Assembly (NCBI RefSeq): GCF_000156335.1
Contig: NZ_DS999213.1
Span: 3,431,858 to 3,495,857, forward strand
Origin: Roseobacter sp. GAI101
GTDB lineage: Bacteria; Pseudomonadota; Alphaproteobacteria; Rhodobacterales; Rhodobacteraceae
Direction: 5' to 3'
DNA: 64,000 nucleotides
Shown: piece after piece, positions 1 through 8,169 of the stretch
How positions within the stretch are numbered: the stretch's first letter is position 1
Layout: every line of letters begins with the position of its first letter
Notes under the pieces: generated by a model
The model's input: only the letters and a program-made list of their open reading frames with translations
Database searches by the model: none
What the model was told of the DNA's origin: nothing
Program-made: the position numbers and the translations under genes

Positions 1-227
1 TCTTTTCAACGCCGTTCAAAGAGGCCCCGACTGTCCAGTCGTCGCTGGCGCTGTGGGACGTGGACAATGCAACGGTCATGCGCGCAGACCTGAGGTCAGA
101 GGATATCACCGATGAGGGCTTTGATCTGGTGTTTCGCACGTGGGGGGACACCCGCATCGCGCGGGTTCGGATCGCGTGGTTTGCAATCGGTCCGCTGCAC
201 CAGGAAGAAGACTGGGACATCTACTAG
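1..227 (+). CDS. H-type lectin domain protein, C-terminal part (5' truncated by the window edge)
   Basis: The reading frame is open from base 3 to a TAG at 225-227, giving about 74 residues. The translation contains the signature of the H-type lectin fold: a start like FSTPFKEAPTVQ, then SLALWDVDN, and a closing GFDLVFRTWGDTRIARVRI followed by AWFAIGP. This beta-sandwich domain binds carbohydrate (GalNAc in the snail lectin) and in marine alphaproteobacteria occurs in small unexplained proteins. The N-terminus is outside the window, so length and signal peptide cannot be judged. It converges on prs with an 18-base gap. The fold assignment is fairly safe; the ligand is unknown. Confidence 0.7.
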   Translation, partial: FSTPFKEAPTVQSSLALWDVDNATVMRADLRSEDITDEGFDLVFRTWGDTRIARVRIAWFAIGPLHQEEDWDIY

Positions 228-245
228 ACGTCCCGGTCCAATGGT

Positions 246-1265
246 TCAGAGGGCCTTGTACATCCCGTCATAGATCGGCTCAAGGGATTCAGCATCGAAC
301 AGGGATGATACGGAAGTGCCGTTCCAGATGTTCAGGATCGCCTGGGCAAAGATCGGTGCCGTCGGCACAATCCGGATGTTCTGGGCCTGTTTGACCGCGT
401 CCGTCGGCTGGATGCTGTCGGTGATGACCAAGGATTTCATAACGGAATTGCTCACCCGCTCAACAGCGGGGCCGGACATTACGCCGTGGCTGATGTAGGA
501 ATGAACTTCCTTCGCACCGTTCTCCAGCAATACCTCGGCAGCCTTGCACAGTGTGCCGGCAGTGTCGCAAATGTCATCGACGATCAGGCAGATCTTGTCA
601 GTGACGTCCCCGATCACGGTCATTTCAGCAATCTCGCCGGGCTTTTCGCGACGTTTGTCGACAATGGCGAGGGGGGAGTTGATCCGCTTGGCCAGTTCGC
701 GGGCGCGTGCAACGCCGCCCACATCCGGGGATACGACCATTAGTTCGCCCATCCGGTCTTTGAATTCGTTCTTGATATCCAATGCAAAGACGGGCGACGC
801 ATAAAGGTTATCCACCGGAATGTCGAAAAATCCCTGAATCTGCGCGGCGTGCAAATCCATGGTCAGGATCCGTTCGATCCCGGTGCCAACCATCATGTTG
901 GCGACCAGCTTGGCTGTGATCGGGGTGCGTGCCTTGGTGCGGCGGTCCTGGCGGGCGTACCCGAAATACGGCAGAACGGCGGTGACCCGCGCTGCTGACG
1001 ACCGGCGCAGGGCGTCGGCCATCACCAGCAATTCCATCAGGTTGTCATTGGCCGGGTTCGACGTTGGCTGGATGATGAACATGTCTTCACCGCGCACGTT
1101 CTCGAACACTTCGACAAAGACTTCGCTGTCATTGAAACGTTCGACCCGGGCATCGACCAACCCCACATTGACACCGCGGTGCAGCGACATCCGCCGCGCA
1201 ATCGCTTTGGCCAGTGGCATGTTGGCGTTGCCTGAGATGAGTTTGGGTTCAGATGTTTGAGCCAT
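246..1265 (-). CDS. prs: Ribose-phosphate pyrophosphokinase (PRPP synthetase)
   Basis: Makes PRPP from ribose 5-phosphate and ATP in the cytosol, feeding purine, pyrimidine, histidine and NAD synthesis. The protein is 339 aa, normal for the family. It has the N-terminal SGNAN motif, the regulatory-flexible-loop region with YARQDRR, and the C-terminal PRPP-binding loop in [11 protein letters not shown] chose the ATG at 1265 rather than the in-frame TTG two codons upstream, because the product then starts MAQTSEPKL as in relatives. It diverges from the isomerase gene at 1374 across about 108 bases. purEK, upp and carB in the same window use its product or supply the same pathways. Confidence 0.95.
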   Translation of the reverse strand: MAQTSEPKLISGNANMPLAKAIARRMSLHRGVNVGLVDARVERFNDSEVFVEVFENVRGEDMFIIQPTSNPANDNLMELLVMADALRRSSAARVTAVLPYFGYARQDRRTKARTPITAKLVANMMVGTGIERILTMDLHAAQIQGFFDIPVDNLYASPVFALDIKNEFKDRMGELMVVSPDVGGVARARELAKRINSPLAIVDKRREKPGEIAEMTVIGDVTDKICLIVDDICDTAGTLCKAAEVLLENGAKEVHSYISHGVMSGPAVERVSNSVMKSLVITDSIQPTDAVKQAQNIRIVPTAPIFAQAILNIWNGTSVSSLFDAESLEPIYDGMYKAL

Positions 1266-1373
1266 GTGCAAGGAGTCCCCGGTTGCATAACATGTGACAG
1301 AATCGTGACGTTGACACCGCTTAACATGGCCTTACGGTCGGGCAAAGCTGCACACGGAGGATCGGAGCGCCAA

Positions 1374-1970
1374 ATGGCCCATATCGACTATTTTTTTGCG
1401 ACCTTGTCGCCTTATGCGTATCTTGCTGGCAACCGGCTTGAGGAAATCGCAGCCAAACATGGTGCCACGATCACCTATAAGCCGTTTGATCTGATCTCTG
1501 GGTTTGGCCGGACGGGAGGACAGCCCCCTAAGGATCGGCATCCCAGCCGGCAGGAATACCGCGCGATGGAACTGGCCCGTCAGGCCAAGAAACTGGGCAT
1601 GCCGTTCAAGCTGCAACCGGCCTTCTGGCCCACCAATGGCGCACCTTCATCGTATGCGATTATCGCGGCGCAGGCGACCGGCGGCGACGTGGGCAAGCTG
1701 TGCCAGCTGATCATGCATGCTGTCTGGGCCGAAGATCGCGACATTGCCCAGGATGACGTGGTCCGGGACTGTCTGGTCAAGGCTGGCTTTGATCCTGCGA
1801 TCGCCGACAAGGGCCTGCTGCAAGGGGCCGACACTTTTGCCCGCAACCTCGAAGAGGCGGTCGAACGCGGTGTCTTTGGCGCGCCGTTCTATATTCTGGA
1901 TGATGGGCAGAAGTTCTGGGGACAGGACCGTTTGGAAGATCTCGACTTGCATCTGGCGGGCCGCCTGTGA
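1374..1970 (+). CDS. 2-hydroxychromene-2-carboxylate isomerase family protein
   Basis: A 198-aa DsbA-like thioredoxin-fold protein. Residue 12 is the serine in TLSPYAYL that replaces the DsbA cysteine and activates glutathione in characterised HCCA isomerases. Later motifs include FWPTNGAPSSYA and the cis-proline region GVFGAPFYILDDGQKFWGQDRL, which is diagnostic for the family. Characterised members act in naphthalene catabolism, but many homologues sit outside any aromatic pathway and nothing nearby points to one. The ATG at 1374 has a GGAG box ten bases upstream. The stop overlaps the GTG start of the next gene by four bases, so the two are probably translationally coupled. Confidence 0.85.
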   Translation: MAHIDYFFATLSPYAYLAGNRLEEIAAKHGATITYKPFDLISGFGRTGGQPPKDRHPSRQEYRAMELARQAKKLGMPFKLQPAFWPTNGAPSSYAIIAAQATGGDVGKLCQLIMHAVWAEDRDIAQDDVVRDCLVKAGFDPAIADKGLLQGADTFARNLEEAVERGVFGAPFYILDDGQKFWGQDRLEDLDLHLAGRL

Positions 1971-2755
1971 CGCTAAAGACGTTTACGCGGAAATTTGGCC
2001 ATGGCCCGCGCCAAGCCTTGGCGATCCATTGCACGCTTGCCCATTCAGGTGCGTGGCGCGGGATCGGCGAAGCGCTTGGCGATGATCTGACCCTGCTTGC
2101 CTATGACCTTCCGTCGCACGGAAAATCTGGTGATTGGGACGGGCAGGGCAATGTGCATGATGTGGCCACCGACATGGCCCTCGCGCTGCTGACCGAACCG
2201 ATGGACATCATCGGCCATTCCTTCGGCGCGACCGTCGGGCTGCGTCTGGCAATCGAAAGCCCCGAACTTGTGCGCAGCCTGACCATGGTCGAACCGGTCT
2301 ATTTCGCCGCCGCTATGGTCGATGACCCAAAGGGCGCGTCATCCGACATGGGCAACAACACGGCCTTCAACGCCGCCTACGCCAGTGGTGACATGATGGA
2401 GGCCGCGCGGGTCTTTAACGTCGGTTGGGGTGATGGCAGCGGTTGGGAAAAGACGCCCGAAAAGCTGCGCCACTATATGGCCGACCGCATCCATTTCGTC
2501 CCCGCCAGCCAACCGTTCCTGCGCGAAGACAGCGCCGGATTGCTGGAACCGGGCCGCTTTGCCCGTGCCGCGATGCCGGTTTTGTTGATGGACGGGGCAA
2601 CCTCGGGCGATATTGCGGATGTGATCAGCAGGTCGTTGGAAAAACGTCTGCCCAACGTCACCCGCCGCGCCATCGCGGGGGCAGGGCACATGGCCCCGCT
2701 GACTCACCCGACCGAAGTCGCAAACGAAGTGCGTGCGTTTCTGGCGGCCTGCTAA
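1967..2755 (+). CDS. Alpha/beta fold hydrolase
   Basis: A 262-aa alpha/beta hydrolase. The nucleophile elbow is GHSFGA with Ser85; an oxyanion-region HSGAWRG lies near residue 26, a DLPSHGKS loop near 48, and the catalytic histidine is in GAGHMAPLTHP near the C-terminus. The start is a GTG whose last bases overlap the stop of the preceding isomerase gene (GTGA), indicating an operon. The substrate is not predictable: such proteins include esterases, epoxide hydrolases and C-C hydrolases. It ends four bases from the convergent ltaE gene. Confidence 0.85.
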   Translation: MTLKTFTRKFGHGPRQALAIHCTLAHSGAWRGIGEALGDDLTLLAYDLPSHGKSGDWDGQGNVHDVATDMALALLTEPMDIIGHSFGATVGLRLAIESPELVRSLTMVEPVYFAAAMVDDPKGASSDMGNNTAFNAAYASGDMMEAARVFNVGWGDGSGWEKTPEKLRHYMADRIHFVPASQPFLREDSAGLLEPGRFARAAMPVLLMDGATSGDIADVISRSLEKRLPNVTRRAIAGAGHMAPLTHPTEVANEVRAFLAAC

Positions 2756-2759
2756 TCGT

Positions 2760-3797
2760 TTAGAAATGCGACAGAAACTGGTCGATCGCAGGCTTGCCGA
2801 TCGACCAGTCACAGACCAGACGCGCGCCAAGATATTCTTCGGGATCATCGCCCTCAAGCGACCCGTTCCAGATGTAATATTTCGCGCCTGCCTCGTGCAG
2901 CTTTTGGTGGATGCGGCGCGGCCAGCTGGCGAAGATCATGTTGGCGTCGGGCTGATGCAGAAACGTCGCCCCCGCCGCACGCAGCCCTTGGGCCAGATGC
3001 GCGGCGTTGTCATTGGCTTGCTGCGCCATCACCTTGTACAGGTCATCCTGCATATATCCGGCCATCTGTGCTGACAGATAGCGGTGTTTGGAGAACAGAT
3101 GCGCCCCGCGCTTGCGCCGCAATTCGAATTCCCATGCCTTGGCCGGGTCAAAGAACACGACCGCCTCGACCCCCATGCAACCGTTCTTGGTGCCGCCAAA
3201 GCTGACAACGTCAACGCCTGCTTTCCACGTCATCTCGGCCGGGGTGCAGCCTAATGCGACCATCGCATTGGCAAAACGCGCACCGTCCAGATGCACCGGC
3301 AGGCCGTAATCCTTGGCCACGGCAGTCAGCGCGCGGATTTCGTCCAGCGTATGAACGGACCCGCGTTCGGTCACCTGGGTGATCGACACCGGTCCGCGCT
3401 GTGCGCCATGCACATTCCCATCGGCCTGCTTTTCAATCGCGCGGCGCAACGCGTCGGGCGACATCTTATCATCTGTCTCAAGCGCCGTCAGCTTGGCCGC
3501 ACCGGCGTAAAATTCAGGTGCGTTACACTCGTCTTCGTTGATATGCGCGGTGGTCGAACAGAAAATCGTCTGCCAGGGCTGCGTGTAGCAGGCCAGCGCC
3601 AGCGCATTGGCCGCCGTGCCGGTGGCCACCAGATAAACCGCTGCCTCGGGTGCCTCGAACGCCGTGCGGATGGCATCGCGCACCTCGTCCATGATCGCGT
3701 CCTTGCCGTAAGGCATGGCATGGCCTTCGTTGGCCTGCGCCAGCCGTGCCATGATTTGCGGATGAACTGGGCCTGCATTGTCAGAGGCAAAAAACAT
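2760..3797 (-). CDS. ltaE: Low-specificity L-threonine aldolase
   Basis: A PLP fold-type I aldolase that splits L-threonine or L-allo-threonine into glycine and acetaldehyde. The 345-aa protein has the substrate-loop start SDNAG, the PLP-ring region HLDGAR (about 169-174) and the Schiff-base lysine in SFGGTKNGCMG (Lys204). It is the last gene of a minus-strand cluster: its start overlaps the stop of the YcgN-like gene by one base (TGATG). It provides glycine and acetaldehyde, complementary to glyA at 39.3 kb. The related beta-eliminating lyases are the only real alternative. Confidence 0.9.
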   Translation of the reverse strand: MFFASDNAGPVHPQIMARLAQANEGHAMPYGKDAIMDEVRDAIRTAFEAPEAAVYLVATGTAANALALACYTQPWQTIFCSTTAHINEDECNAPEFYAGAAKLTALETDDKMSPDALRRAIEKQADGNVHGAQRGPVSITQVTERGSVHTLDEIRALTAVAKDYGLPVHLDGARFANAMVALGCTPAEMTWKAGVDVVSFGGTKNGCMGVEAVVFFDPAKAWEFELRRKRGAHLFSKHRYLSAQMAGYMQDDLYKVMAQQANDNAAHLAQGLRAAGATFLHQPDANMIFASWPRRIHQKLHEAGAKYYIWNGSLEGDDPEEYLGARLVCDWSIGKPAIDQFLSHF

Positions 3798-4267
3798 CAG
3801 GTGGGCTCCTCAATGATGTGGTCTTCCCATTCTTCGAACGGGGTGTCGAATTCCGATACGGTGTCATATTGCACCGATATCCCGGCGGTATGGACGGTTT
3901 CGGGATCGCCAGAGATCAACGGATGCCAGTCGTAAAGCGGTTTGCCCTGCCACAACAGCCGGTATGCGCAGGTCAGCGGCATCCAATAGGCGTGGGTATC
4001 CAGATTCTCGGGTTTCAGAACGATGCAGTCGGGCACGAACTGGTGGCGGTTTTCATAATGTGTGCAGCGGCAGGTGGAATCGTCAAGCAACCGGCAGGCG
4101 ACACGGGTCAGGGCGACCTCCTGTGTGTCCTCGTCTTCCAGCTTGTTCAGACAACATTTACCACAGCCGTCACACAGCGCTTCCCATTCTGCGGGCGACA
4201 TCTTGTTCAGCGGCTTCTTTTCCCAGAACCGCTCTGCCAATCCCCTGGGAGCAATCGGATCGGTCAT
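3797..4267 (-). CDS. YcgN family cysteine-cluster protein (UPF0260)
   Basis: A 156-aa protein with an N-terminal cysteine cluster, CDGCGKCCLNKLEDE, followed by CRLLD...CRCTHYENR and PDCIVL. This is the UPF0260/YcgN arrangement, thought to bind metal, probably zinc or an Fe-S cluster. Its role is not established. The middle carries the family's YWMPLTCAYRLL...PLYDWHPLISGDP segment. It overlaps ribF by four bases upstream and ltaE by one base downstream, so all three are likely cotranscribed. Confidence 0.88.
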   Translation of the reverse strand: MTDPIAPRGLAERFWEKKPLNKMSPAEWEALCDGCGKCCLNKLEDEDTQEVALTRVACRLLDDSTCRCTHYENRHQFVPDCIVLKPENLDTHAYWMPLTCAYRLLWQGKPLYDWHPLISGDPETVHTAGISVQYDTVSEFDTPFEEWEDHIIEEPT

Positions 4268-5196
4268 AGCGCGGCCAGAATGGCGCGGGCCTGCGCACTG
4301 TCGGCATCCATCTGGGTGATCAATGTGTCAATCCCATCGAATTTCTCCTCGCCCCGCAAATGCTCAATCAGGGCGACCGAAATATGCTTGCCATAAAGAT
4401 CACCTTTGAAATCAAAGATAAATGTCTCGAGGTTGGCTTTGTTTTCACCGAACATCGGCCGCACGCCAAGGCTGGCGACTCCGTGGTAGCGTCCGGCCTG
4501 CGGCCCTTCCAGCACGTCCACCAACACGGCATAGACGCCAAAGGCAGGGGGATGCAGACCATCAATCGACATATTTGCCGTGGGGTAGCCCAGCTCGCGC
4601 CCGCGCTTTTCCCCATGCAGGACAGGCCCTTCAAGGCGATGCCAGTGACCCAGCATGGCGGCTGCCTCGCGTGGCTTGCCATTGGTTAACGCGGCCCGAA
4701 TGGCCGTAGACGACACGGTGCTTTCACCCTGTGCCATCAGCGGTGCAACTGTCACGCCAAAGCCCAATTGCGCACCGAATTCCACCATTTGTGCCGCGGT
4801 TCCGGCCCGGTTCTTGCCAAAGCAGAAATCGGCACCGACCACGACATGCCGTAACCCCAAGCCCTCGACCAACACGTTCTTGGCAAAATCATAGGGGCTC
4901 AGACCTGCCAGCGCGGCGTCGAACTTCACCTCATAAAGCTTATCAACACCGATCTTTTCCAGCTGATGTGCGCGGGCTTCCGGCCCCATAAGCCGAAACG
5001 GTGCCGCGTTCGGCGCAAAAAACGCACGCGGGTGCGGCTCGAACGTCACGACGCCCAAGGGCGCTTCGGGCAGGGCTGCACGGGCAAGGTCGATGACCGA
5101 CCGATGCCCCAAATGCACACCGTCAAAGTTGCCGATCGCTGCGGATGCACCCCGATCGGACTCTGCTACAAACTGATAGTCACGTATGATTTCCAT
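4264..5196 (-). CDS. ribF: Bifunctional riboflavin kinase/FAD synthetase
   Basis: Converts riboflavin to FMN and then FAD. The 310-aa protein has an N-terminal nucleotidylyltransferase domain with AIGNFDGVHLGHRSVI at about 21-36, and a C-terminal riboflavin kinase domain with RELGYPTANM and a FGVYAV strand. The length matches bacterial RibF. It lies between the MaoC-like gene (about 110 bases upstream, with a hairpin repeat in the gap) and the YcgN gene, which it overlaps by four bases. Together with ribB at 54.6 kb it covers two separate steps of flavin supply. Confidence 0.95.
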   Translation of the reverse strand: MEIIRDYQFVAESDRGASAAIGNFDGVHLGHRSVIDLARAALPEAPLGVVTFEPHPRAFFAPNAAPFRLMGPEARAHQLEKIGVDKLYEVKFDAALAGLSPYDFAKNVLVEGLGLRHVVVGADFCFGKNRAGTAAQMVEFGAQLGFGVTVAPLMAQGESTVSSTAIRAALTNGKPREAAAMLGHWHRLEGPVLHGEKRGRELGYPTANMSIDGLHPPAFGVYAVLVDVLEGPQAGRYHGVASLGVRPMFGENKANLETFIFDFKGDLYGKHISVALIEHLRGEEKFDGIDTLITQMDADSAQARAILAAL

Positions 5197-5244
5197 GGGC
5201 TAGGTCGTAGCCCTGTCTGACCCTGCTGACAAGCAGCCGACATG

Positions 5245-5292
5245 CTTCTCTGGCTGTTAAATATCCCGGGGGTCTGGGGGCTGGCCCCCAGC
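5245..5292 (-). repeat. Dispersed GC-rich hairpin repeat, copy A
   Basis: Read on the minus strand it starts with the inverted repeat TGGGGG-ccag-CCCCCA, then ACCCCCGGGATATTT, a short variable stretch and CCAGAGAAG. The same order of parts occurs at 37344, 39205, 47011 and 50049. It fills most of the gap between the MaoC-like gene and ribF. There is no T-run directly after the stem, so a simple terminator role is doubtful. Confidence 0.7.
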
Positions 5293-5305
5293 CTTGCCCG
5301 AGGGT

Positions 5306-5749
5306 TCAGTCGAATTTGCGCGAAGGAGCCAGAACCGTTGCTTCGCCGATCAGGACTTTCTTCCCATCAACGGCGCAATGGCAGTCCAGCTTCACACGGC
5401 GCTTGGTGAAATCGATGTAGGTCACCTTGACCTCGGCATAAACCAGATCGCCGGGGCGCACCGGGGCCAGAAACTTGAGCGACTGCCCCATGTAGACCGT
5501 TCCATGCCCGGGCAGTTGCTCTCCGATCACGGCCGAGATCAGGCCGGCGGTCAGCATGCCATGCGCAATACGCCCTTCGAAAATTGTGTCGCGGGCATAG
5601 TCGTCATCCAGATGCACCGGATTCCGGTCTGTTGAAATCTGCGCGAACATCTCGATGTCTTCGTCCGTCACAACCTTTTGCAGATGGCGGGACATGCCCA
5701 TTTCGATGTCTTCGATACAGATCGTTCCGCGCGGAAGGTTATCCAACAT
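5306..5749 (-). CDS. MaoC family dehydratase (hot-dog fold, R-specific enoyl-CoA hydratase type)
   Basis: A 147-aa single hot-dog protein. It carries the hydratase-2 signature: STDRNPVHLDDDYA with the catalytic Asp and His, then FEGRIAHGMLTAGLISAVIG. Such enzymes hydrate enoyl-CoAs to (R)-3-hydroxyacyl-CoAs, sometimes supplying PHA synthesis, but the natural substrate here is unknown. It lies downstream of the HAD phosphatase gene (91-base gap) and upstream of ribF on the same strand, likely one transcription unit. Confidence 0.88.
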   Translation of the reverse strand: MLDNLPRGTICIEDIEMGMSRHLQKVVTDEDIEMFAQISTDRNPVHLDDDYARDTIFEGRIAHGMLTAGLISAVIGEQLPGHGTVYMGQSLKFLAPVRPGDLVYAEVKVTYIDFTKRRVKLDCHCAVDGKKVLIGEATVLAPSRKFD

Positions 5750-5840
5750 GCTACACCCTTCGAGTAATTATATGACGTGCCCGAAGGCATTTGAGACACT
5801 TAATTACTTTGCAGGTGCAGAAACGCAAGCTAAAAGTGGG

Positions 5841-6713
5841 TCAGCGAAGGTGCCCTATCGTATAGGTCGGAGAGGACATTTCCTTTTCCAGATAACGGGT
5901 TAGCGCCTCTGAATCCGGTTGAGTCTTGGTGTCGGTTTCTGCGGCTGCCAGCCCGCCAGAGATAAAGAGCGAATCAATATCCTCGCCCATCGCCCCTTTG
6001 ACGTCGGTTTGGGCACCGTCACCGATGGCCAGAATATCGCGGTCGGCCACGTCCACGCCCAATGCAAAAAGCCTGCGCCGCGCCAGATCATAGATCGGCG
6101 GATGCGGCTTGCCGAAATAAAGGCTCTCGCCGCCCATCTCGGTATAGAGCGCGGCCACGGCCCCCGCACACCATTCCCGTTTGTCGCCACGGTCCACCAC
6201 GATGTCAGGGTTCGCGCACAGCAGCTTCAGCCCCATTTGCTTGGCCATCAACAGTTGCGGGCGCAGAACACTTGGATCAGCCGTCGCATCAAAGGGGCCG
6301 GTGCAGACGATCCCTTCGGCATCCTCCAGCGCGACGCGAGTGATGTCGACCGGGTTTTCCAGAATGTCGATGGGGTCAAAAAAGCTTTTGTCGCTGGGCG
6401 GACCCAAGTGCCAGACATTGCTGCCAACGGTGCCCCGGTACATGGCCGCGCGTGCCGAATCACCCGAGGTCGCAATGTCGTCCCATGCGTCATCCGGCAC
6501 ACCGAAATGCGCCAGTTGCTTGACCACGCCTGCGCGGGGGCGGGGGGAATTGGTAACCAGCACGACCTTGCCGCCGCCCTTGCGGTAGACTTGCAGGGCC
6601 GTGACCGCGTCGGGCAACGCCTTGACGCCGTCATGCACGCAGCCCCAAAGATCGACGAACAACGCCTCGTAGCGGTCTGAAACTTCAAACAGGTTGTTGA
6701 TGATCTGGGTCAT
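5841..6713 (-). CDS. TIGR01459-type HAD class IIA hydrolase
   Basis: A 290-aa haloacid-dehalogenase superfamily phosphatase of the class IIA (NagD/PGPase) type. Motif I is FVDLWGCVHDG at about residue 20, which has Asp-Leu-Trp-Gly instead of the usual DxDG. Motif II is VLVTNSPRP, the lysine is in YFGKPHPPIYDLA, and motif IV is ILAIGDGAQTDVKGA. The variant motif I is typical of this Rhodobacteraceae/rhizobial subfamily, whose substrate is unknown. The ATG at 6713 gives the usual MTQIINNL start; an in-frame TTG four codons upstream is the alternative. Confidence 0.88.
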   Translation of the reverse strand: MTQIINNLFEVSDRYEALFVDLWGCVHDGVKALPDAVTALQVYRKGGGKVVLVTNSPRPRAGVVKQLAHFGVPDDAWDDIATSGDSARAAMYRGTVGSNVWHLGPPSDKSFFDPIDILENPVDITRVALEDAEGIVCTGPFDATADPSVLRPQLLMAKQMGLKLLCANPDIVVDRGDKREWCAGAVAALYTEMGGESLYFGKPHPPIYDLARRRLFALGVDVADRDILAIGDGAQTDVKGAMGEDIDSLFISGGLAAAETDTKTQPDSEALTRYLEKEMSSPTYTIGHLR

Positions 6714-6832
6714 GATGCGGTCCAATCGGCAAGGGGTTCATGTGCAGAAAGCATACATCCCAAGGCGGGGCAACAACGCGCGCTGTTCTTTTGATCAAGG
6801 TGCGAAATGCAGGTGCTGGACCTGACTTTGCG

Positions 6833-7405
6833 TCACAGCCGCGTCAGCCCTTCGGCGATTTCCGCAGCTATGGCATTGGCGTCGACGCCGTCCCGTTCCG
6901 CTGAAACCCGCAAGCCCAAGACATCGGACTGGTATCTGCGCGCGAGCGTGCGCGGATCATGGCTGCCGTCAATCGCGCCGTCCGATTGTGCCTGCTGGAA
7001 CAGCTCGGCAAACTGCTGTTCCATGCGCAAAAGATGCAAGTTCGCCTCGTGGGCCAAGGGGTGACGATGTGCCTGAAGCTCAAGCAGGGTCTTGGAAAGC
7101 ATGCAGGCCTTGGCGGGGGCAGATTTGTTCCGGATCGCCATGGCCGGAAAGCGTTGGAGCGCCTTGATCGGGCCGTGCTCCTGTGCCAGCGCAATCAGAC
7201 GCTCTAGCCCGTCTGATGCATATTTCTTCAGGGCAAGTTCGAACAAGGCATCCTTTGATCCGAAGGCCGCATAGAAACTGCCGGGTTTCATCTGCAAGGC
7301 GGCTTCGAGATCCTTCAAGGACGTGCCGGCCCAACCGCGCTGCCAAAACAGGTCGCGGGCGCGGTCGATCAATTCGTTTCGGTCATAGTTCGGTTTGCGC
7401 GGCAT
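6833..7405 (-). CDS. TetR/AcrR family transcriptional regulator
   Basis: A 190-aa regulator. The N-terminal helix-turn-helix covers about residues 7-53, with LFWQRGWAGTSLKDLEAAL and SFYAAFGSKDALFE, which is typical of the family. The C-terminal ligand domain is unclassified. I chose the ATG at 7405 (AGAGGA box upstream) over the ATG at 7435, because the longer start would fall inside a predicted operator half. It diverges from the carboxymuconolactone decarboxylase-like gene at 7508, and the shared 102-base gap holds two matching palindromes. It probably represses itself and that gene. Confidence 0.9.
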   Translation of the reverse strand: MPRKPNYDRNELIDRARDLFWQRGWAGTSLKDLEAALQMKPGSFYAAFGSKDALFELALKKYASDGLERLIALAQEHGPIKALQRFPAMAIRNKSAPAKACMLSKTLLELQAHRHPLAHEANLHLLRMEQQFAELFQQAQSDGAIDGSHDPRTLARRYQSDVLGLRVSAERDGVDANAIAAEIAEGLTRL

Positions 7406-7420
7406 GGGGTCCTCTGATCT

Positions 7421-7458
7421 TGAGCAGTCGCTCATTTATATACTTGAGTGATCGCTCA
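7421..7458. promoter_or_regulatory. Twin palindromic operators for the divergent TetR regulator
   Basis: Two 14-base imperfect palindromes of the form TGAGY-N4-GCTCA lie at 7421-7434 (TGAGCAGTCGCTCA) and 7445-7458 (TGAGTGATCGCTCA). Their centres are 24 bases apart. They sit between the TetR gene and the CMD-like gene, where an autorepressor would bind. Size and symmetry fit TetR dimer sites; binding itself is inferred. Confidence 0.6.
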
Positions 7459-7507
7459 ATAAAGCCTAAAGAATGGTAACTGACATATTTTAAAGGATGC
7501 TCCCGAC

Positions 7508-8074
7508 ATGACTTTCCCTTCCCATGATCTTGATTCCGCACCTGAAGCGTCAAAGCCGCTTTTAGAGAAATCGCAAAAGGCGTTTGGCCGTCTGCCCGGA
7601 CTGCACAAGGTTCTGGCCGAAAGCCCGCAGGCCTATGAAGCGTATCAGGTGCTTCACAAGCTTTTCACAGAGACCGATTTCAATGCAGAAGAACTGACAG
7701 TCGTTTGGCAGGCCATCAATGTGGAGAACGAATGCCATTACTGCGTTCCCGCACATACGGGCATCGCCAAGATGATGAAGGTGTCTGAGGAAATCTCCGA
7801 GGCGCTGCGCAATGAAACAGCGCTGCCTACACCCAAGCTCGAGGCGCTGCGCAGCTTTACGGTGCAGATGGTGCGCAACCGTGGCAACGTGACAGACGCG
7901 CAGATGCAGGCCTTCTTTGATGCAGGATACGGCCACCGTGCTGTGCTGGATGTCATTCTGGGAATGGCGCAGAAAACCATGTCAAATTACGTCAATCACG
8001 TCGCGCAGACACCCGTTGACGAGGTGTTCAAACCCCTTGCCTGGGAACGGAGCGATACACATTTGAAGGTCTGA
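7508..8074 (+). CDS. Carboxymuconolactone decarboxylase (AhpD-like) family protein
   Basis: A 188-aa all-helical protein of the CMD/AhpD superfamily. The redox motif ECHYCVPAH has Cys76, Cys79 and His83, the CxxC plus His arrangement seen in alkylhydroperoxidase-type members. That favours a thiol-dependent peroxidase or disulfide role over ring decarboxylation. A second conserved block reads LDVILGMAQKTMSNYVNH. It is divergent from a TetR gene with twin operators in the gap, so it is probably inducible by an unknown compound. A strong terminator follows at 8106. Confidence 0.85.
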   Translation: MTFPSHDLDSAPEASKPLLEKSQKAFGRLPGLHKVLAESPQAYEAYQVLHKLFTETDFNAEELTVVWQAINVENECHYCVPAHTGIAKMMKVSEEISEALRNETALPTPKLEALRSFTVQMVRNRGNVTDAQMQAFFDAGYGHRAVLDVILGMAQKTMSNYVNHVAQTPVDEVFKPLAWERSDTHLKV

Positions 8075-8105
8075 TCGATGCACCCTCGTGGTGCGCCAAA
8101 ATGAA

Positions 8106-8140
8106 AAAAAGGCCCCCTTTTTTGAAAGGGGGCCTTTTGT
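8106..8140. terminator. Bidirectional rho-independent terminator
   Basis: An A-run, then GGCCCCCTTT-tttg-AAAGGGGGCC and a T-run. It lies between the convergent CMD-like gene (ends 8074) and ppaC (ends 8170), and the A and T runs let it work in both directions. Confidence 0.85.
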
Positions 8141-8169
8141 GTTCTAAGCCTTCTGAAAGTCTGGCGTGA

